Origin: Clostridia bacterium
GTDB taxonomy: Bacteria; Bacillota; Clostridia; Oscillospirales; Acutalibacteraceae
Reading direction: 5' to 3'
Assembly: GCA_024692685.1 (NCBI GenBank)
Contig: JAILMJ010000055.1
Location: 1-56,108 of the forward strand
DNA: 56,108 nt
The notes beneath the pieces are model-generated. The model was given only the letters and a program-made list of their open reading frames with translations. It made no database searches and was not told where the DNA came from. The translations under genes and the position numbers were made by a program. Below, in pieces: positions 21,515 to 30,191 of the stretch. Within the stretch, counting starts at the first letter, position 1. Each line of letters begins with the position of its first letter.

Positions 21515-22410
21515 TTTCGGTAAAAAATGCTTCAAAGAAATTCGGCACGAAAACGATTCTGGACTCTGTTTCGTTTGAGGTCGGTGACGGTTCGGTTTTC
21601 GGCCTTGTCGGTTGTAACGGAGCGGGGAAGACCACGCTGCTTAAATCCATGGCGGGAGTCTACCGCCTCGATTCAGGTGAGGTGTTGATGAACGGGAAGG
21701 ATTCTTTTATATGCCCCGAAGTGCGTCAAAAACTCTTTTATGCGCCGGATGATATATGGTTTGAGCCTTTCACAACTATAGAAAAAAGCGCAGGTTTTTA
21801 TGCCGGTTACTATCCCGGTTTCAGTTTTGATACCCTTTACAAGCTTTGTGATATCCTGAATCTTGACAGGAAAGAGAAGCTGAATTCATTTTCAAAAGGA
21901 ATGCAGAGACAGACAGAGGTGATTTTCGGCCTTGCCTGCAATCCCGGTGTTTTACTGCTGGATGAATCTTTTGACGGACTTGACCCGGCTAAGAGAAACT
22001 TAATGAACTCAATGGTGGTTGATTATGTTGCCGAAAAGAATTCTTCCGTTGTCATTTCGTCTCACAATCTTCACGAGATCGCGGATATCTGCGACAGGGT
22101 TGCCATCCTTGACGGCAACAGGATAATTATGAATCGCTCGGTTGACGATATCAGCGCCGACAGATGTAAGTTCAGGCTTGTGTTTACGGATGAAAAAACC
22201 AAAGCTGATTTTGCCTCATTTGACATAAAGAGCTTTAACAGTGACGGCAAAATCATTATGCTTTCCCTTAAGGGTGACGCTGATGAAAACGAGGCGCGTC
22301 TCAAAGCCATGAATCCTGTTATTATTGAAAAATTCCCGCTTACCCTGGAAGAAATATTTCTTGAAGAAACGGAGGAGAAAGACTATGACTTCAAGGAAAT
22401 CTTTTCGTAA
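21511..22410 (+). CDS. ABC transporter ATP-binding protein (YtrB-like)
   Basis: A 299-residue ATPase: Walker A GCNGAGKTT (about 34-42), signature SFSKGMQRQ, Walker B VLLLDESFDGLD, H-loop SSHNLHE, then a C-terminal extension of about 90 residues. The start is GTG at 21511, overlapping the gntR stop, with GGAGGTGAGG upstream. It pairs with the large permease gene that begins before its stop codon. Confidence 0.93.
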   Translation: MISVKNASKKFGTKTILDSVSFEVGDGSVFGLVGCNGAGKTTLLKSMAGVYRLDSGEVLMNGKDSFICPEVRQKLFYAPDDIWFEPFTTIEKSAGFYAGYYPGFSFDTLYKLCDILNLDRKEKLNSFSKGMQRQTEVIFGLACNPGVLLLDESFDGLDPAKRNLMNSMVVDYVAEKNSSVVISSHNLHEIADICDRVAILDGNRIIMNRSVDDISADRCKFRLVFTDEKTKADFASFDIKSFNSDGKIIMLSLKGDADENEARLKAMNPVIIEKFPLTLEEIFLEETEEKDYDFKEIFS

Positions 22411-24730
22411 TCCTGCGGTTTTTACCTTCGGCAGTAATGTTAAAAAGCATCTTTTCGTCTCCGCAGGCATTGCCGCTCTGCTGTTTGTATATTACGGCAG
22501 TATTTGGAGAATCATCGGTAATTACCGTTATGCATTGAAGCATACTCCTTCGGTTGCTCAGGAATTCAGAGATTATGTCTATGTTTTTCGCACGGATATA
22601 AGCGAAGTGCCTCTTTTTGAATTTTTCATTTCCGTGTTAATGATTCTGTTTGCGTTTCTTCTTTCGCTGTTTATTTTCAGATTTATGATGAGCAAAGCTT
22701 CATCGAATGTATACTTCTCCCTCGGGATTTCAAGAGGCAGCCTGTTCTCATCTTTGTATCTGTCAGGCCTTTGCGTTCTGGCAATAGGTGTTGCCGTTCC
22801 TGTTCTGACGGTTACGGCTGCCAACCTGGCGTTTTTCGGTCCGAGTCGAGAACTGTTCTTTGAGGCGGTATACATATTAGTTAAAATAGCATCAAGTCTG
22901 TTTTATGTTTTCACGGCCATTTCGATGGCTCAGGTCCTGCTCGGGTCGGTGTTTGAGTCGGTTGTTATGGGCTCTGTATGCGTTTGTGCTCCCGGTTTGT
23001 TGACTTTTATTATAAGGACATTTTCATCTTTCCTTGTTTACGGCTCACCTTATTTGGGTGTTATACGTTCCGATTTGACATTTAAGGAATTATGCGGGGA
23101 AATAATTGATAAGAGTGATTGGCTGTATGATTTTCAGGATTATCTTTTCCCTGTTTGGTCCGATATCAATATGGTGAGCGGGGCAAGCCTAAAAGTCTCT
23201 GAACGTATTGCGAATAAAGGCGACTATCTGCCCGGCAACTTTATAGGGCCTCTTGTTTTCCTCGCTGTTATATTGATTCTGGCTGCCGTTTGCCGCTATT
23301 TGTTCAAACGCAGAAAAGCGGAAAAAGCAGGTTTTATGGGTACGTGCCCGGCGCTTGAAGGCTTTTGCGTTGTGATTGTGGGTTCTGCGCTCACTGCTCT
23401 GTTTATAGAGACCGTAGCCGTTGATTTGGAGACTTCTTATTTTGCGAAATGCCTGATAACCTTCATAGCGGGTATAGTGATTATGTCGGTCGGCTATACT
23501 GTTGTCGATCTTATAAGCGTGAGGTCGCTCAAGGCGTTCCGCAAAAGGTTTAAAAACCTTCTGATTGAGCTTTTGATTTTTGCAATTATCTTTTCCGTGT
23601 TTAAGGCAGTCATACCCGCATTTGACAGGCTTCCCGCCAGGGATGAGATAGTCAGTGCCGGGGTTACGGTCAACAACGACGCCCTCGGCGAAGTAAACGA
23701 CACATATTCAAAATACACCGTGTTTAACAGAGACGACGTGTCCGATTTTCTGGGATATTCAAGTGTATGTTATCTCACAAAAGGGTTCACATCACCGGAG
23801 GATATCGGTGTTATTTATGACGTCAATCTTGCGGTTGAAAAGGAAGCCGGAAAAGCTCCGGCGGAAAAATCTGATAATGCTGACAGAGATTCTATGACGG
23901 TTCCTTCTGCGGTCAGGTTCGAGTATGAGCTCAAAAACGGCAGAAAATATGAGAGACTGTATTATGCGGCCTCGGTTGCTTCTCTGAAAAAACTTATGTC
24001 TCTTTGCAAGAGCGAGCACTATATCGACGTGGTTGCCGGGGCTCTTTCACCGGGCGGGAATTCTTATGAGAAACTGCAATCGGATGATATAGGCGTTTGC
24101 CTTTATTCCGCCGATTACTCAAACAGGACGTATGCCGCCTCACTGTCGGGTAAGGCTGAGAAAGGCGAACTGATAAGCGCTGTCGGTGCGGACATCAAAG
24201 ACGGTACCCTTCCTCTTGACTATGTTTCAGACTCACCGCTTTCAGGTTATATTTCCTTTGAGTACAAATACATCGATGATGACACGCCGGACAAAGATAC
24301 CAAAATCGTTGCGGACGCTATTTCGGATACGACTTCTTCTCTTGCCTATTTTCCGGTTTATGCGAATATGAAGCATACGCTTGACTGTATCGGGAAGAAT
24401 AATATGGCGGGATGTTTTGAAAGTACCGCTGTTCCCGAAAGAGTAAGATACTGCCGAATGAATCCGGATTATTCCCAGATACAGTACGGCAACATCGGAA
24501 TGTTCTGCGGCAAATCCTTGCCTTCGCCGACCCTGAGTGATTTTGACGAATTCGGAAATGAAAACACTTACAGCTTAATACCCGAAGATGCGAAGACAGC
24601 CACCTCGCAAACAGAGATTTCGGAATTGCTGAACGGTATGAGAATGAGATACCCCATTTTCAGCGAAGGCCGTTTAGTTGAGGTAGCATACGGCGACGGC
24701 ACATTTATATATGCCTTTGTTCCCGATTAA
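22385..24730 (+). CDS. ABC transporter permease with a large extracytoplasmic domain
   Basis: A 781-residue membrane protein: several membrane helices in about residues 15-370 (for example LFVSAGIAALLFVYYG), helices near 395-425, then a predicted soluble C-terminal region of about 350 residues beginning after a segment ending FDRLPARDE. The ATG at 22385 has GGAGGAG 9 bases upstream and overlaps the ATPase gene by 26 bases. Membrane half and domain layout suit an envelope-stress or peptide-sensing exporter, but the large soluble C-terminal part is not recognised. An ABC-2-like origin is inferred from the GntR/ATPase context. Confidence 0.8.
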   Translation: MTSRKSFRNPAVFTFGSNVKKHLFVSAGIAALLFVYYGSIWRIIGNYRYALKHTPSVAQEFRDYVYVFRTDISEVPLFEFFISVLMILFAFLLSLFIFRFMMSKASSNVYFSLGISRGSLFSSLYLSGLCVLAIGVAVPVLTVTAANLAFFGPSRELFFEAVYILVKIASSLFYVFTAISMAQVLLGSVFESVVMGSVCVCAPGLLTFIIRTFSSFLVYGSPYLGVIRSDLTFKELCGEIIDKSDWLYDFQDYLFPVWSDINMVSGASLKVSERIANKGDYLPGNFIGPLVFLAVILILAAVCRYLFKRRKAEKAGFMGTCPALEGFCVVIVGSALTALFIETVAVDLETSYFAKCLITFIAGIVIMSVGYTVVDLISVRSLKAFRKRFKNLLIELLIFAIIFSVFKAVIPAFDRLPARDEIVSAGVTVNNDALGEVNDTYSKYTVFNRDDVSDFLGYSSVCYLTKGFTSPEDIGVIYDVNLAVEKEAGKAPAEKSDNADRDSMTVPSAVRFEYELKNGRKYERLYYAASVASLKKLMSLCKSEHYIDVVAGALSPGGNSYEKLQSDDIGVCLYSADYSNRTYAASLSGKAEKGELISAVGADIKDGTLPLDYVSDSPLSGYISFEYKYIDDDTPDKDTKIVADAISDTTSSLAYFPVYANMKHTLDCIGKNNMAGCFESTAVPERVRYCRMNPDYSQIQYGNIGMFCGKSLPSPTLSDFDEFGNENTYSLIPEDAKTATSQTEISELLNGMRMRYPIFSEGRLVEVAYGDGTFIYAFVPD

Positions 24731-24748
24731 AAATCGCATACGATAAAA

Positions 24749-24787
24749 ACTCCCGGCAGCGTTTCATACTGCCGGGAGTAATTTTTT
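24749..24787 (+). terminator. Terminator of the gntR-ABC operon
   Basis: Perfect 11-bp stem ACTCCCGGCAG (24749-24759) with CTGCCGGGAGT (24769-24779), then AATTTTTT. Confidence 0.92.
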
Positions 24788-24911
24788 ACTTCAATCGGTC
24801 GATTCTGTCCTTTTCATTTTTGATTACGGCACCGGTTTTTGCCTTGATTTCACAGCCGGGTTTAGTTTTATAATTGTCGAGTTCGCGTTTGACATCGGTT
24901 AAGTGAATCAT
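24786..24911 (-). CDS. Possible 41-residue protein
   Basis: An ATG frame on the minus strand encoding MIHLTDVKRELDNYKTK, a middle GCEIKAKTGAVIKN and a charged end EKDRIDRLK. It lies downstream of the aminotransferase gene. No convincing ribosome binding site precedes the ATG (a TTG three codons earlier is also possible), and a 10-bp inverted repeat (24926-24949) lies just upstream. The charged, helix-like composition is protein-like, but this may be a remnant. Confidence 0.3.
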   Translation of the reverse strand: MIHLTDVKRELDNYKTKPGCEIKAKTGAVIKNEKDRIDRLK

Positions 24912-24925
24912 ACCGAGCAAATATT

Positions 24926-24949
24926 AAGGAATAATCGGAATTATTCCTT
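24926..24949. repeat. Inverted repeat between the aminotransferase and the 41-residue frame
   Basis: AAGGAATAAT (24926-24935), CGGA, ATTATTCCTT (24940-24949): a perfect 10-bp dyad, followed by the palindrome CTTTTTCGAAAAAG (24948-24961). It may end the minus-strand aminotransferase transcript, though the T-run is weak. Confidence 0.45.
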
Positions 24950-24970
24950 TTTCGAAAAAGCGTCAGGCTG

Positions 24971-26146
24971 TTATTTGTTTAATTCTTTTAAAAATTCGCC
25001 TATCCGTTCTATTGCCGTGCGTATGTGGTCTGTTGAGTAGCAGTATGAGGCTCTTACATATCCCTCACCGCAGGCGCCGAAGGCAGTGCCGGGAACTATT
25101 GCGACTTTTTTTGAATTAAGCAAACGCTCACAGAATTCTTCACAGGTAAGACCTGTGGTTTTTATTGAAGGAAAGGTATAAAACGCGCCTTCGGGTTCTC
25201 TGCATTCCAGCCCGATGGAATTGAAGCCTCTGACCATAAGTTTGCGTCGGGTATCATATTCTTCTGCCATTGCCGCAACCTCATCATCACAGTCTCTGAG
25301 CGCCGTGATTGCTGCATACTGCGAAGTGGTCGGCGCGCACATTATGGAGTATTGATGGAGTTTGGTTATCTGTGATATTATTTCCTTCGGCCCGCAGGTA
25401 TATCCGAGTCGCCATCCTGTCATGGAAAACGTCTTCGAGAAACCGTTGATAACAATTGTTCTATCCTTCAGTGTGTTTACCGCCGCGGGTGAAATATGTC
25501 TTTTGCCGTTAAAGGTAAGTTCCGAATAGATTTCATCCGAAAGGAGGACAATGTCGGTATTCTCAATCTCCTTTTCGATTTTTTCGTAATCCGCCCTTTC
25601 CATTATTGCTCCCGTCGGATTTGAGGGAAAAGGCAGGATAACGGCTTTTGTTTTCGGAGTTATTTTTTTTCTGAGTTCTTCCGCAGACAGTTTAAAATCA
25701 TTTTCCGCTTTGTTTTCGATAATAACTGGTATACCGCCCGCCATTTGTACCATAGGTACATAGCAGACATAGCTGGGTTGGGGTATAATGACTTCATCGC
25801 CCGGGTTTATTATCGAGCGCAATGCCGCATCTATTGCTTCGCTTCCGCCGACAGTTACGAGAATTTCGCTGTCCGGATCATATTCCGGTCCGTATTTTCT
25901 TTTAAAATATAGTGATATTTCTTTGCGCAGTTCGGCAAGCCCGCGGTTCGCGGAATATCCCGTTTTTCCTCTTTCAAGGGATTTTATTGCGGCGTTTCTT
26001 ATTTTCCACGGAGTGGGGAAATCAGGTTCGCCGACACCGAGCGATATGACATCGTTCATTGTGGCGGCTATGTCAAAAAACTTTCTGATGCCCGAGGGTT
26101 GTATTTCGGTAATTGTGGAGTTCAGTACATTATCGTAATTCAGCAA
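24971..26146 (-). CDS. PLP-dependent class I/II aminotransferase
   Basis: A 391-residue fold-type I aminotransferase: SLGVGEPDFPTP, TGYSANRGLAELR, VTVGGSEAIDAALR, substrate/PLP block PFPSNPTGAIM, LLSDEIYSEL (Asp binding the pyridine nitrogen), the lysine site NGFSKTFSMTGWRLGY, and the C-terminal Arg in GYVRASYC. It resembles aspartate/aromatic aminotransferases of the PatA/AspC type; the exact amino acid cannot be set. Its start overlaps the end of an Lrp regulator gene, which likely controls it. Confidence 0.92.
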   Translation of the reverse strand: MLNYDNVLNSTITEIQPSGIRKFFDIAATMNDVISLGVGEPDFPTPWKIRNAAIKSLERGKTGYSANRGLAELRKEISLYFKRKYGPEYDPDSEILVTVGGSEAIDAALRSIINPGDEVIIPQPSYVCYVPMVQMAGGIPVIIENKAENDFKLSAEELRKKITPKTKAVILPFPSNPTGAIMERADYEKIEKEIENTDIVLLSDEIYSELTFNGKRHISPAAVNTLKDRTIVINGFSKTFSMTGWRLGYTCGPKEIISQITKLHQYSIMCAPTTSQYAAITALRDCDDEVAAMAEEYDTRRKLMVRGFNSIGLECREPEGAFYTFPSIKTTGLTCEEFCERLLNSKKVAIVPGTAFGACGEGYVRASYCYSTDHIRTAIERIGEFLKELNK

Positions 26147-26625
26147 GATGAAACAACTCCCCGTTCGTCGGGATTCGTAACCTCAAGGTCAACATCGAGT
26201 TCCTTATATCTGCGCATCACAAACTGAGTTTTTGTGGAGGTTACGCTCTCAATTGTAGCAAGTTCTTTTGCCACAAAGCGCGAAACATCCTGGAATGTTT
26301 TGCACTTGACTATTACACATAAATCCGAATCGCCGGAGAGCAGATAAACGCTTTCTACCTCGTGATATTTAGATATTTTTTTTGCGACATCCTCAAAGCC
26401 GAGACCCGGTTTCGGGGTTACTTTGATATCAACAACCGCAGAAACATAAAATTCGTCCAGTTTTTCCCAGTCGATAACAGTTCTGAAACCGCGGATAAGT
26501 CCCTCGTTTTTCATTTCGGTTATTTCCGAAATAACAGTATCCTCATCAAGTCCGGTAACGGTTGATAAATCCTGTATTGACATTCTCGCATCCTTTGCGA
26601 GCAATTTGAGTATCCGGATATCCAT
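26140..26625 (-). CDS. Lrp/AsnC-family transcriptional regulator
   Basis: A 161-residue protein: HTH at about 1-55 (DIRILKLLAKDARMSIQDLS, then LDEDTVISEI) and the RAM ligand-binding domain (about 65-145, VYLLSGDSDLCVIV). The ATG at 26625 has GCGGAGG directly upstream and is preferred over an in-frame start at 26682, which would lie upstream of the -10 box. It overlaps the aminotransferase start by 7 bases, so the two are coupled. Probably responds to an amino acid that the aminotransferase handles. Confidence 0.92.
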   Translation of the reverse strand: MDIRILKLLAKDARMSIQDLSTVTGLDEDTVISEITEMKNEGLIRGFRTVIDWEKLDEFYVSAVVDIKVTPKPGLGFEDVAKKISKYHEVESVYLLSGDSDLCVIVKCKTFQDVSRFVAKELATIESVTSTKTQFVMRRYKELDVDLEVTNPDERGVVSSC

Positions 26626-26653
26626 AGTGTACCTCCGCAAATTAATTTTTACT

Positions 26654-26682
26654 ATAATAACAAAAGTTATCGTTTTTTTCAA
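26654..26682 (-). promoter_or_regulatory. Promoter and dyad of the lrp-aminotransferase operon
   Basis: Minus strand TTGAAA (26677-26682), 17-base spacer, TATTAT (26654-26659). The dyad ATAAC-AAAA-GTTAT (26657-26670) overlaps the -10 box and could be the Lrp operator. Confidence 0.65.
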
Positions 26683-26745
26683 TATTCTGCGTCAATCTTG
26701 TAATGCATTTATGAGAGATTGCCGTACTTCGGGCTTCACACGCTA

Positions 26746-26774
26746 TTGAATAATAAAAAAGAATGTGATACAAT
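26746..26774 (+). promoter_or_regulatory. Promoter of nadE
   Basis: TTGAAT (26746-26751), 17-base spacer, TACAAT (26769-26774). Confidence 0.65.
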
Positions 26775-26840
26775 CAAACAGGAAACAAAGACGGCGGTCG
26801 GCCTGTGTTTAAATTCGAAAAGCAATCAGGGAAAGTGAGT

Positions 26841-27590
26841 GTGATTTTCTTGGCGGATATGTTGAAAGTGAAGGACGCCTGTGTCAGGTGGATAAGAGAT
26901 TTTTTTGAAGAAAACGGAAAGGACTGCAATGCGGTAGTCGGAATATCCGGAGGCAAAGACAGTTCTGTTGTTGCCGCTCTTTGTGTTGCGGCACTCGGCA
27001 AAGACCGGGTTATCGGAGTGCTGATGCCCTGCGGAGAACAGAAGGATATTGATATGGCTCATCTGCTTGTTGATACGCTCGGGATAAAATCTTTCACGGT
27101 CAATATAAAAGATGCAGTTGAAGGTCTGACGGGCAGCATTCCGTTTGAGCTCAGCGAGCAAAGCCGTGTCAATCTGCAGCCCAGAATCAGAATGGCCGCT
27201 CTTTACGCCGTTTCCCAAAGCAATAACGGCAGAGTGGCTAATACCTGTAATCTGTCTGAGGACTGGGTAGGGTACGCAACCAGATACGGAGACGCCGCCG
27301 GTGATTTCAGTCCGCTTTCGCATCTGACCGTTGCCGAGGTTAAGGAAATCGGCAGAATTCTCGGACTTCCCCGTGAACTGGTGGATAAAGTGCCGTCTGA
27401 CGGACTTTGCGGAAAAACGGACGAAGAAAACCTCGGTTTTACCTATGCCGAGCTTGACAGATATATCAGAACAGGCGAGATAGACAATCCGGATAAAAAA
27501 GAGCTTATTGACAAAAAACACAAAGCAAATCTGTTCAAACTGAAACTTATGCCCGCGTTTGACCCGGAGATACCCGAAATGATTGACTGA
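26841..27590 (+). CDS. nadE: NH3-dependent NAD+ synthetase
   Basis: About 249 residues. It forms NAD+ from nicotinate adenine dinucleotide, ATP and ammonia. The PP-loop AVVGISGGKDSSVVAA, the block RVANTCNLSEDWVGYATRYGD and the motif DGLCGKTDEENLGFTY are characteristic. No glutaminase domain is present, so it uses free ammonia. The start is uncertain: GTG at 26841 (AGGGA upstream), GTG at 26805 or ATG at 26859 are all in frame; family alignment favours a start close to the KDACVRWIRDFFEENGK helix. First of three consecutive plus-strand genes. NAD supply is relevant to the sirtuin pair but not linked to it. Confidence 0.93.
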   Translation: MIFLADMLKVKDACVRWIRDFFEENGKDCNAVVGISGGKDSSVVAALCVAALGKDRVIGVLMPCGEQKDIDMAHLLVDTLGIKSFTVNIKDAVEGLTGSIPFELSEQSRVNLQPRIRMAALYAVSQSNNGRVANTCNLSEDWVGYATRYGDAAGDFSPLSHLTVAEVKEIGRILGLPRELVDKVPSDGLCGKTDEENLGFTYAELDRYIRTGEIDNPDKKELIDKKHKANLFKLKLMPAFDPEIPEMID

Positions 27591-27612
27591 TAAAGCTGAA
27601 AGGATGAAGACT

Positions 27613-28053
27613 GTGTTTAATGATAAAGCCTATGCCGAGCTCAAAGCAAGCCTGTTTCTCAAAAGGTTCAGAATTCATTGCGCTCTGGGGGGAATCGCTT
27701 TCTTTCTCGGAGGAATTGCTCTGTGTGTTCTGGGGTTTGTCTATGTTCCGAAAATTCCCGGTTGTATTTTGATTTTAATCGGAGCCTGCTGCCTGCTTGT
27801 TCCCGCCGGTTTTTTATTCTCGGCGCATAAGAAGCCCTATCTCTGCGACTACGGCACAATCAAAGAAAAGAAAGACAAATCAGCCGTCATTACGGTAAAC
27901 AATGAGCAAATCAAGGGCACTTCTTTTGAGCGTTTTCTTTTCAACCGCTCCCTGAAGGACTATAAAGAGGGAGATCAAGTGATTATTTATTCGGCGGGAA
28001 AGAGTAATGCAAGGCCGCTGTTTTTCCACGCAAAAAAAGAGGACACGGAATGA
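27613..28053 (+). CDS. Small membrane protein with two transmembrane helices
   Basis: About 146 residues. Two hydrophobic helices (about 20-42 and 46-68) are followed by a soluble C-terminal domain of about 75 residues beginning CDYGTIKEKKDKSAVITVNN, beta-rich. A GTG at 27613 is chosen for AAAGGA 8 bases upstream; a TTG at 27583 and an ATG at 27604 are alternatives. Function not recognised. It overlaps the shikimate kinase start by four bases (ATGA), so the two are co-translated. Confidence 0.75.
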   Translation: MFNDKAYAELKASLFLKRFRIHCALGGIAFFLGGIALCVLGFVYVPKIPGCILILIGACCLLVPAGFLFSAHKKPYLCDYGTIKEKKDKSAVITVNNEQIKGTSFERFLFNRSLKDYKEGDQVIIYSAGKSNARPLFFHAKKEDTE

Positions 28054-28547
28054 AAAACATAGTCCTTATAGGTATGCCGGGTTGCGGCAAAAGTACCTGC
28101 GGAGTTCTCGTCGCAAAGGCGTTGTGTAAAAGTTTTGTTGATACCGACCTTTTGATTCAGTCGCACGAAGATATGGGTCTTCAGGAGATAATTGAAACAA
28201 AGGGAAATGGTTATTTTTCCGAAACCGAAGAAAGAATTCTGACTGAGCTTTCAAATAAGAACTCGGTTATCGCTACCGGCGGCAGCGCGGTTTATTATGA
28301 AAATGCGATGCGCAGTCTGAAATCCGGCGGAATTGTGATTTATTTGAAAATCAGTTATGCCAATATGGCGGACAGAATCAAGAACATCAAAACCAGGGGG
28401 ATTCTGCTCAGAGACGGCGAGGACCTTCGGCAAATGTATTCCGCAAGGGTGCGGCTTTATGAAAAATATGCCGATGTAATAATTGATTGCGACGGCAACG
28501 ATGTTGAAGATACGGTTGAAAAAATCTGCGAAGCATACAAAGGATAA
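28050..28547 (+). CDS. aroK: Shikimate kinase
   Basis: A 165-residue P-loop kinase: GMPGCGKSTCG (Walker A, 8-18), VDTDLLIQ (shikimate-binding Asp), IIETKGNGYFSETEERIL, the ATGGSAVYYENAM block, and RGILLRD as lid. It phosphorylates shikimate in aromatic amino acid biosynthesis. The family RxxxGE segment reads TKGNGYFSE, so the usual Arg is not in its standard place. Its 3' end forms the left arm of a bidirectional terminator. Confidence 0.85.
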   Translation: MKNIVLIGMPGCGKSTCGVLVAKALCKSFVDTDLLIQSHEDMGLQEIIETKGNGYFSETEERILTELSNKNSVIATGGSAVYYENAMRSLKSGGIVIYLKISYANMADRIKNIKTRGILLRDGEDLRQMYSARVRLYEKYADVIIDCDGNDVEDTVEKICEAYKG

Positions 28548-28567
28548 TGCTTCGCAGATTTATTTTT
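28523..28567. terminator. Bidirectional terminator embedded in the end of aroK
   Basis: Perfect 14-bp stem AATCTGCGAAGCAT (28523-28536) with ATGCTTCGCAGATT (28547-28560). The aroK stop codon lies at the loop. T-runs flank it on both strands (TATTTTTTT after it on plus; TTTTTT on minus), serving aroK and the convergent gene at 28568. Confidence 0.9.
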
Positions 28568-28912
28568 TTATTCTGTTTTTTCGATTTCCAGGATTTTGTC
28601 GTAGTATGTGTATAGTTTCTGAGTTCCGTTTTCAAGCAGATAGTAGTGCTTGATATATGGAATAAGCAGAATAAGCAGAGCACCTACGAGAATGAAGGTG
28701 TACACGTTGTCACCGGTCAGGGCAAGGCCGAGCGCCATAAAGGTAAGCAGGGCGAAGAGCACCGTCACTATCAGATGAATCAGCCGCTCGTGCTGAAAAA
28801 AACCGATTTGAAGAAGCAGATCTTTTTTGGCTTCCCGAAGTTTTTCGGGAGGCATACTGTCAAAGTCCGTTTCTTCCATCAGTCTGAGATAGTCAAGCAT
28901 TCTTTTTTTCAA
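28568..28912 (-). CDS. Small membrane protein, unknown function
   Basis: A 114-residue protein: charged N-terminal helix (MKKRMLDYLRLMEETDFDSM), two membrane helices (about 43-65 and 68-88) and a short C-terminal tail with Tyr/Glu/Lys. The start is TTG at 28912 with AGGAGGGA 5 bases upstream. No family recognised. It follows the wall-protein gene on the same strand with a 42-base gap. Confidence 0.75.
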   Translation of the reverse strand: MKKRMLDYLRLMEETDFDSMPPEKLREAKKDLLLQIGFFQHERLIHLIVTVLFALLTFMALGLALTGDNVYTFILVGALLILLIPYIKHYYLLENGTQKLYTYYDKILEIEKTE

Positions 28913-28954
28913 GTCTGTCCCTCCTATTTAAACGGTTTTACGATAATATCCGGA

Positions 28955-30025
28955 TTATTTGCGCTTTACCAGAAATACGGACACGCCGGCTATAAGCGCC
29001 GCAACAACTGACAAAGCCGCAATAAAGGCAATCCTTATGTGTTTTTGTGTATTATCCTCTTCCGCCCGGGTGGTTTCGTTCCGGGAAGTCGGAGGAACTG
29101 CCGTTTCCGGCTCGGTATAAAGGTATCCTGTTTCCGTGACCGGGAAAAGCGTCTCCTCCGGAACGGAGGATGTAATATCCGAAACGTTCTCTTCACTTAT
29201 CGGAACCGACTGTGTTTCAGATAAGGCTGAAGGGGAATCAGTTTCGTTTGACAGAGTTTCAACAGGGGCGGGAAAAGTGGACGGAGAAACTGTTGCAGGC
29301 TGAGTAACGCTGTCGGAAGGAGACTCTTTTTCATCTTCCTTTGTCGTTGAGGTAAATGTTTTCGGGGCAATCGTAGTCATGGTAGTTACCGTGTGCGCGA
29401 GGGTTGTTGCGGATGTTGTCGTCTCCGGGGAAGTTGAAGCAACGGTTGTTTGAGCTGCCTGCGGTTCTGCAAGGGCGGGGGCTGAGTATCCCGCCCGTGA
29501 AATCGGTGTGAATACGTAATAATTATCGGAAGGAAAAATGAGGGTTCTGTTAATTCCCGCTTTTCCGTTCCACACTACGTTTTGCTCAAACAGGGTAATC
29601 TTCCCGTCTGCATAGTTTTTGACTATTGCCCAGTGGTCGCCGTTGCCGTCGCGGAAAACTGAAGGAGCGTAAACAACATCTCCGGTTTTCGGCGCTTCCG
29701 TTTTCAGGAAACCGTAGCCGTCAGAAACCATCACCGGTCCCTGATACTGAAGGGTGTTGCTGATTGCCATCACTTCAAGACCGAAAGCCTCCGAATAAAA
29801 CCTCATAACGAGTTCGTTGCACTGTGGCTGAACTCCCGTCTTATTATAGAGGGACTTGACTCCGCAAAGTGTATCGGCGACAAAGTTGTCACTTGTTATT
29901 TCAATATATGTGCCGCCCGAAACGTCGTCATACCAGTTTGCCGAGGCAAACAGTGTGAAAGCATTCAGACCGGTCAGAATCAAAGCCAGAAAACAGGCAA
30001 ATCTTTTTACTGTTTTTTTCCTCAT
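28955..30025 (-). CDS. Secreted, membrane-anchored CHAP/NlpC-like protein
   Basis: A 356-residue protein: signal peptide (1-29), a domain of about 150 residues with candidate catalytic Cys (QPQCNELVMRFYSEAF) and His (GDHWAIVKNY) as in CHAP/NlpC-P60 peptidoglycan amidases, a low-complexity Thr/Ser/Pro/Glu linker of about 140 residues, and a C-terminal membrane helix with a KRK stop (about 331-356). It likely cuts or binds wall peptides at the cell surface. GGAGGTCCGGAA precedes the ATG. Own promoter at 30078-30106. Confidence 0.78.
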   Translation of the reverse strand: MRKKTVKRFACFLALILTGLNAFTLFASANWYDDVSGGTYIEITSDNFVADTLCGVKSLYNKTGVQPQCNELVMRFYSEAFGLEVMAISNTLQYQGPVMVSDGYGFLKTEAPKTGDVVYAPSVFRDGNGDHWAIVKNYADGKITLFEQNVVWNGKAGINRTLIFPSDNYYVFTPISRAGYSAPALAEPQAAQTTVASTSPETTTSATTLAHTVTTMTTIAPKTFTSTTKEDEKESPSDSVTQPATVSPSTFPAPVETLSNETDSPSALSETQSVPISEENVSDITSSVPEETLFPVTETGYLYTEPETAVPPTSRNETTRAEEDNTQKHIRIAFIAALSVVAALIAGVSVFLVKRK

Positions 30026-30077
30026 TTCCGGACCTCCGAATAATTAAATGCGTTCTGCAACGCACTTTAACCTCTTT

Positions 30078-30106
30078 ATTATATCACATTTATTTCCGAA
30101 AAACAA
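30078..30106 (-). promoter_or_regulatory. Promoter of the CHAP-like gene
   Basis: Minus strand TTGTTT (30101-30106), 17-base spacer, TATAAT (30078-30083). The leader contains a small hairpin, TGCGTT-CTGC-AACGCA (about 30054-30069). Confidence 0.6.
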
Positions 30107-30131
30107 ATTTCCTCCGAAAAATTTTTAACAG

Positions 30132-30160
30132 TTGGATTTTTTTAAATAATATGATATAAT
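30132..30160 (+). promoter_or_regulatory. Promoter of uvrB-uvrA
   Basis: TTGGAT (30132-30137), 17-base spacer, TATAAT (30155-30160). No GAAC-N4-GTTC LexA box was found near it. Confidence 0.7.
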
Positions 30161-30191
30161 AAATTAAATATCGTTGAAGAGTGGTGATTCC

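Noticed and set aside
26826-27521. 231-codon minus-strand frame opposite nadE
   Set aside because: Shadow of nadE, which has unambiguous PP-loop motifs.
30026-30191. SOS (LexA) box upstream of uvrB
   Set aside because: I looked for GAAC-N4-GTTC on both strands and found none; the nearby GTTCTGCAAC is not a LexA site.
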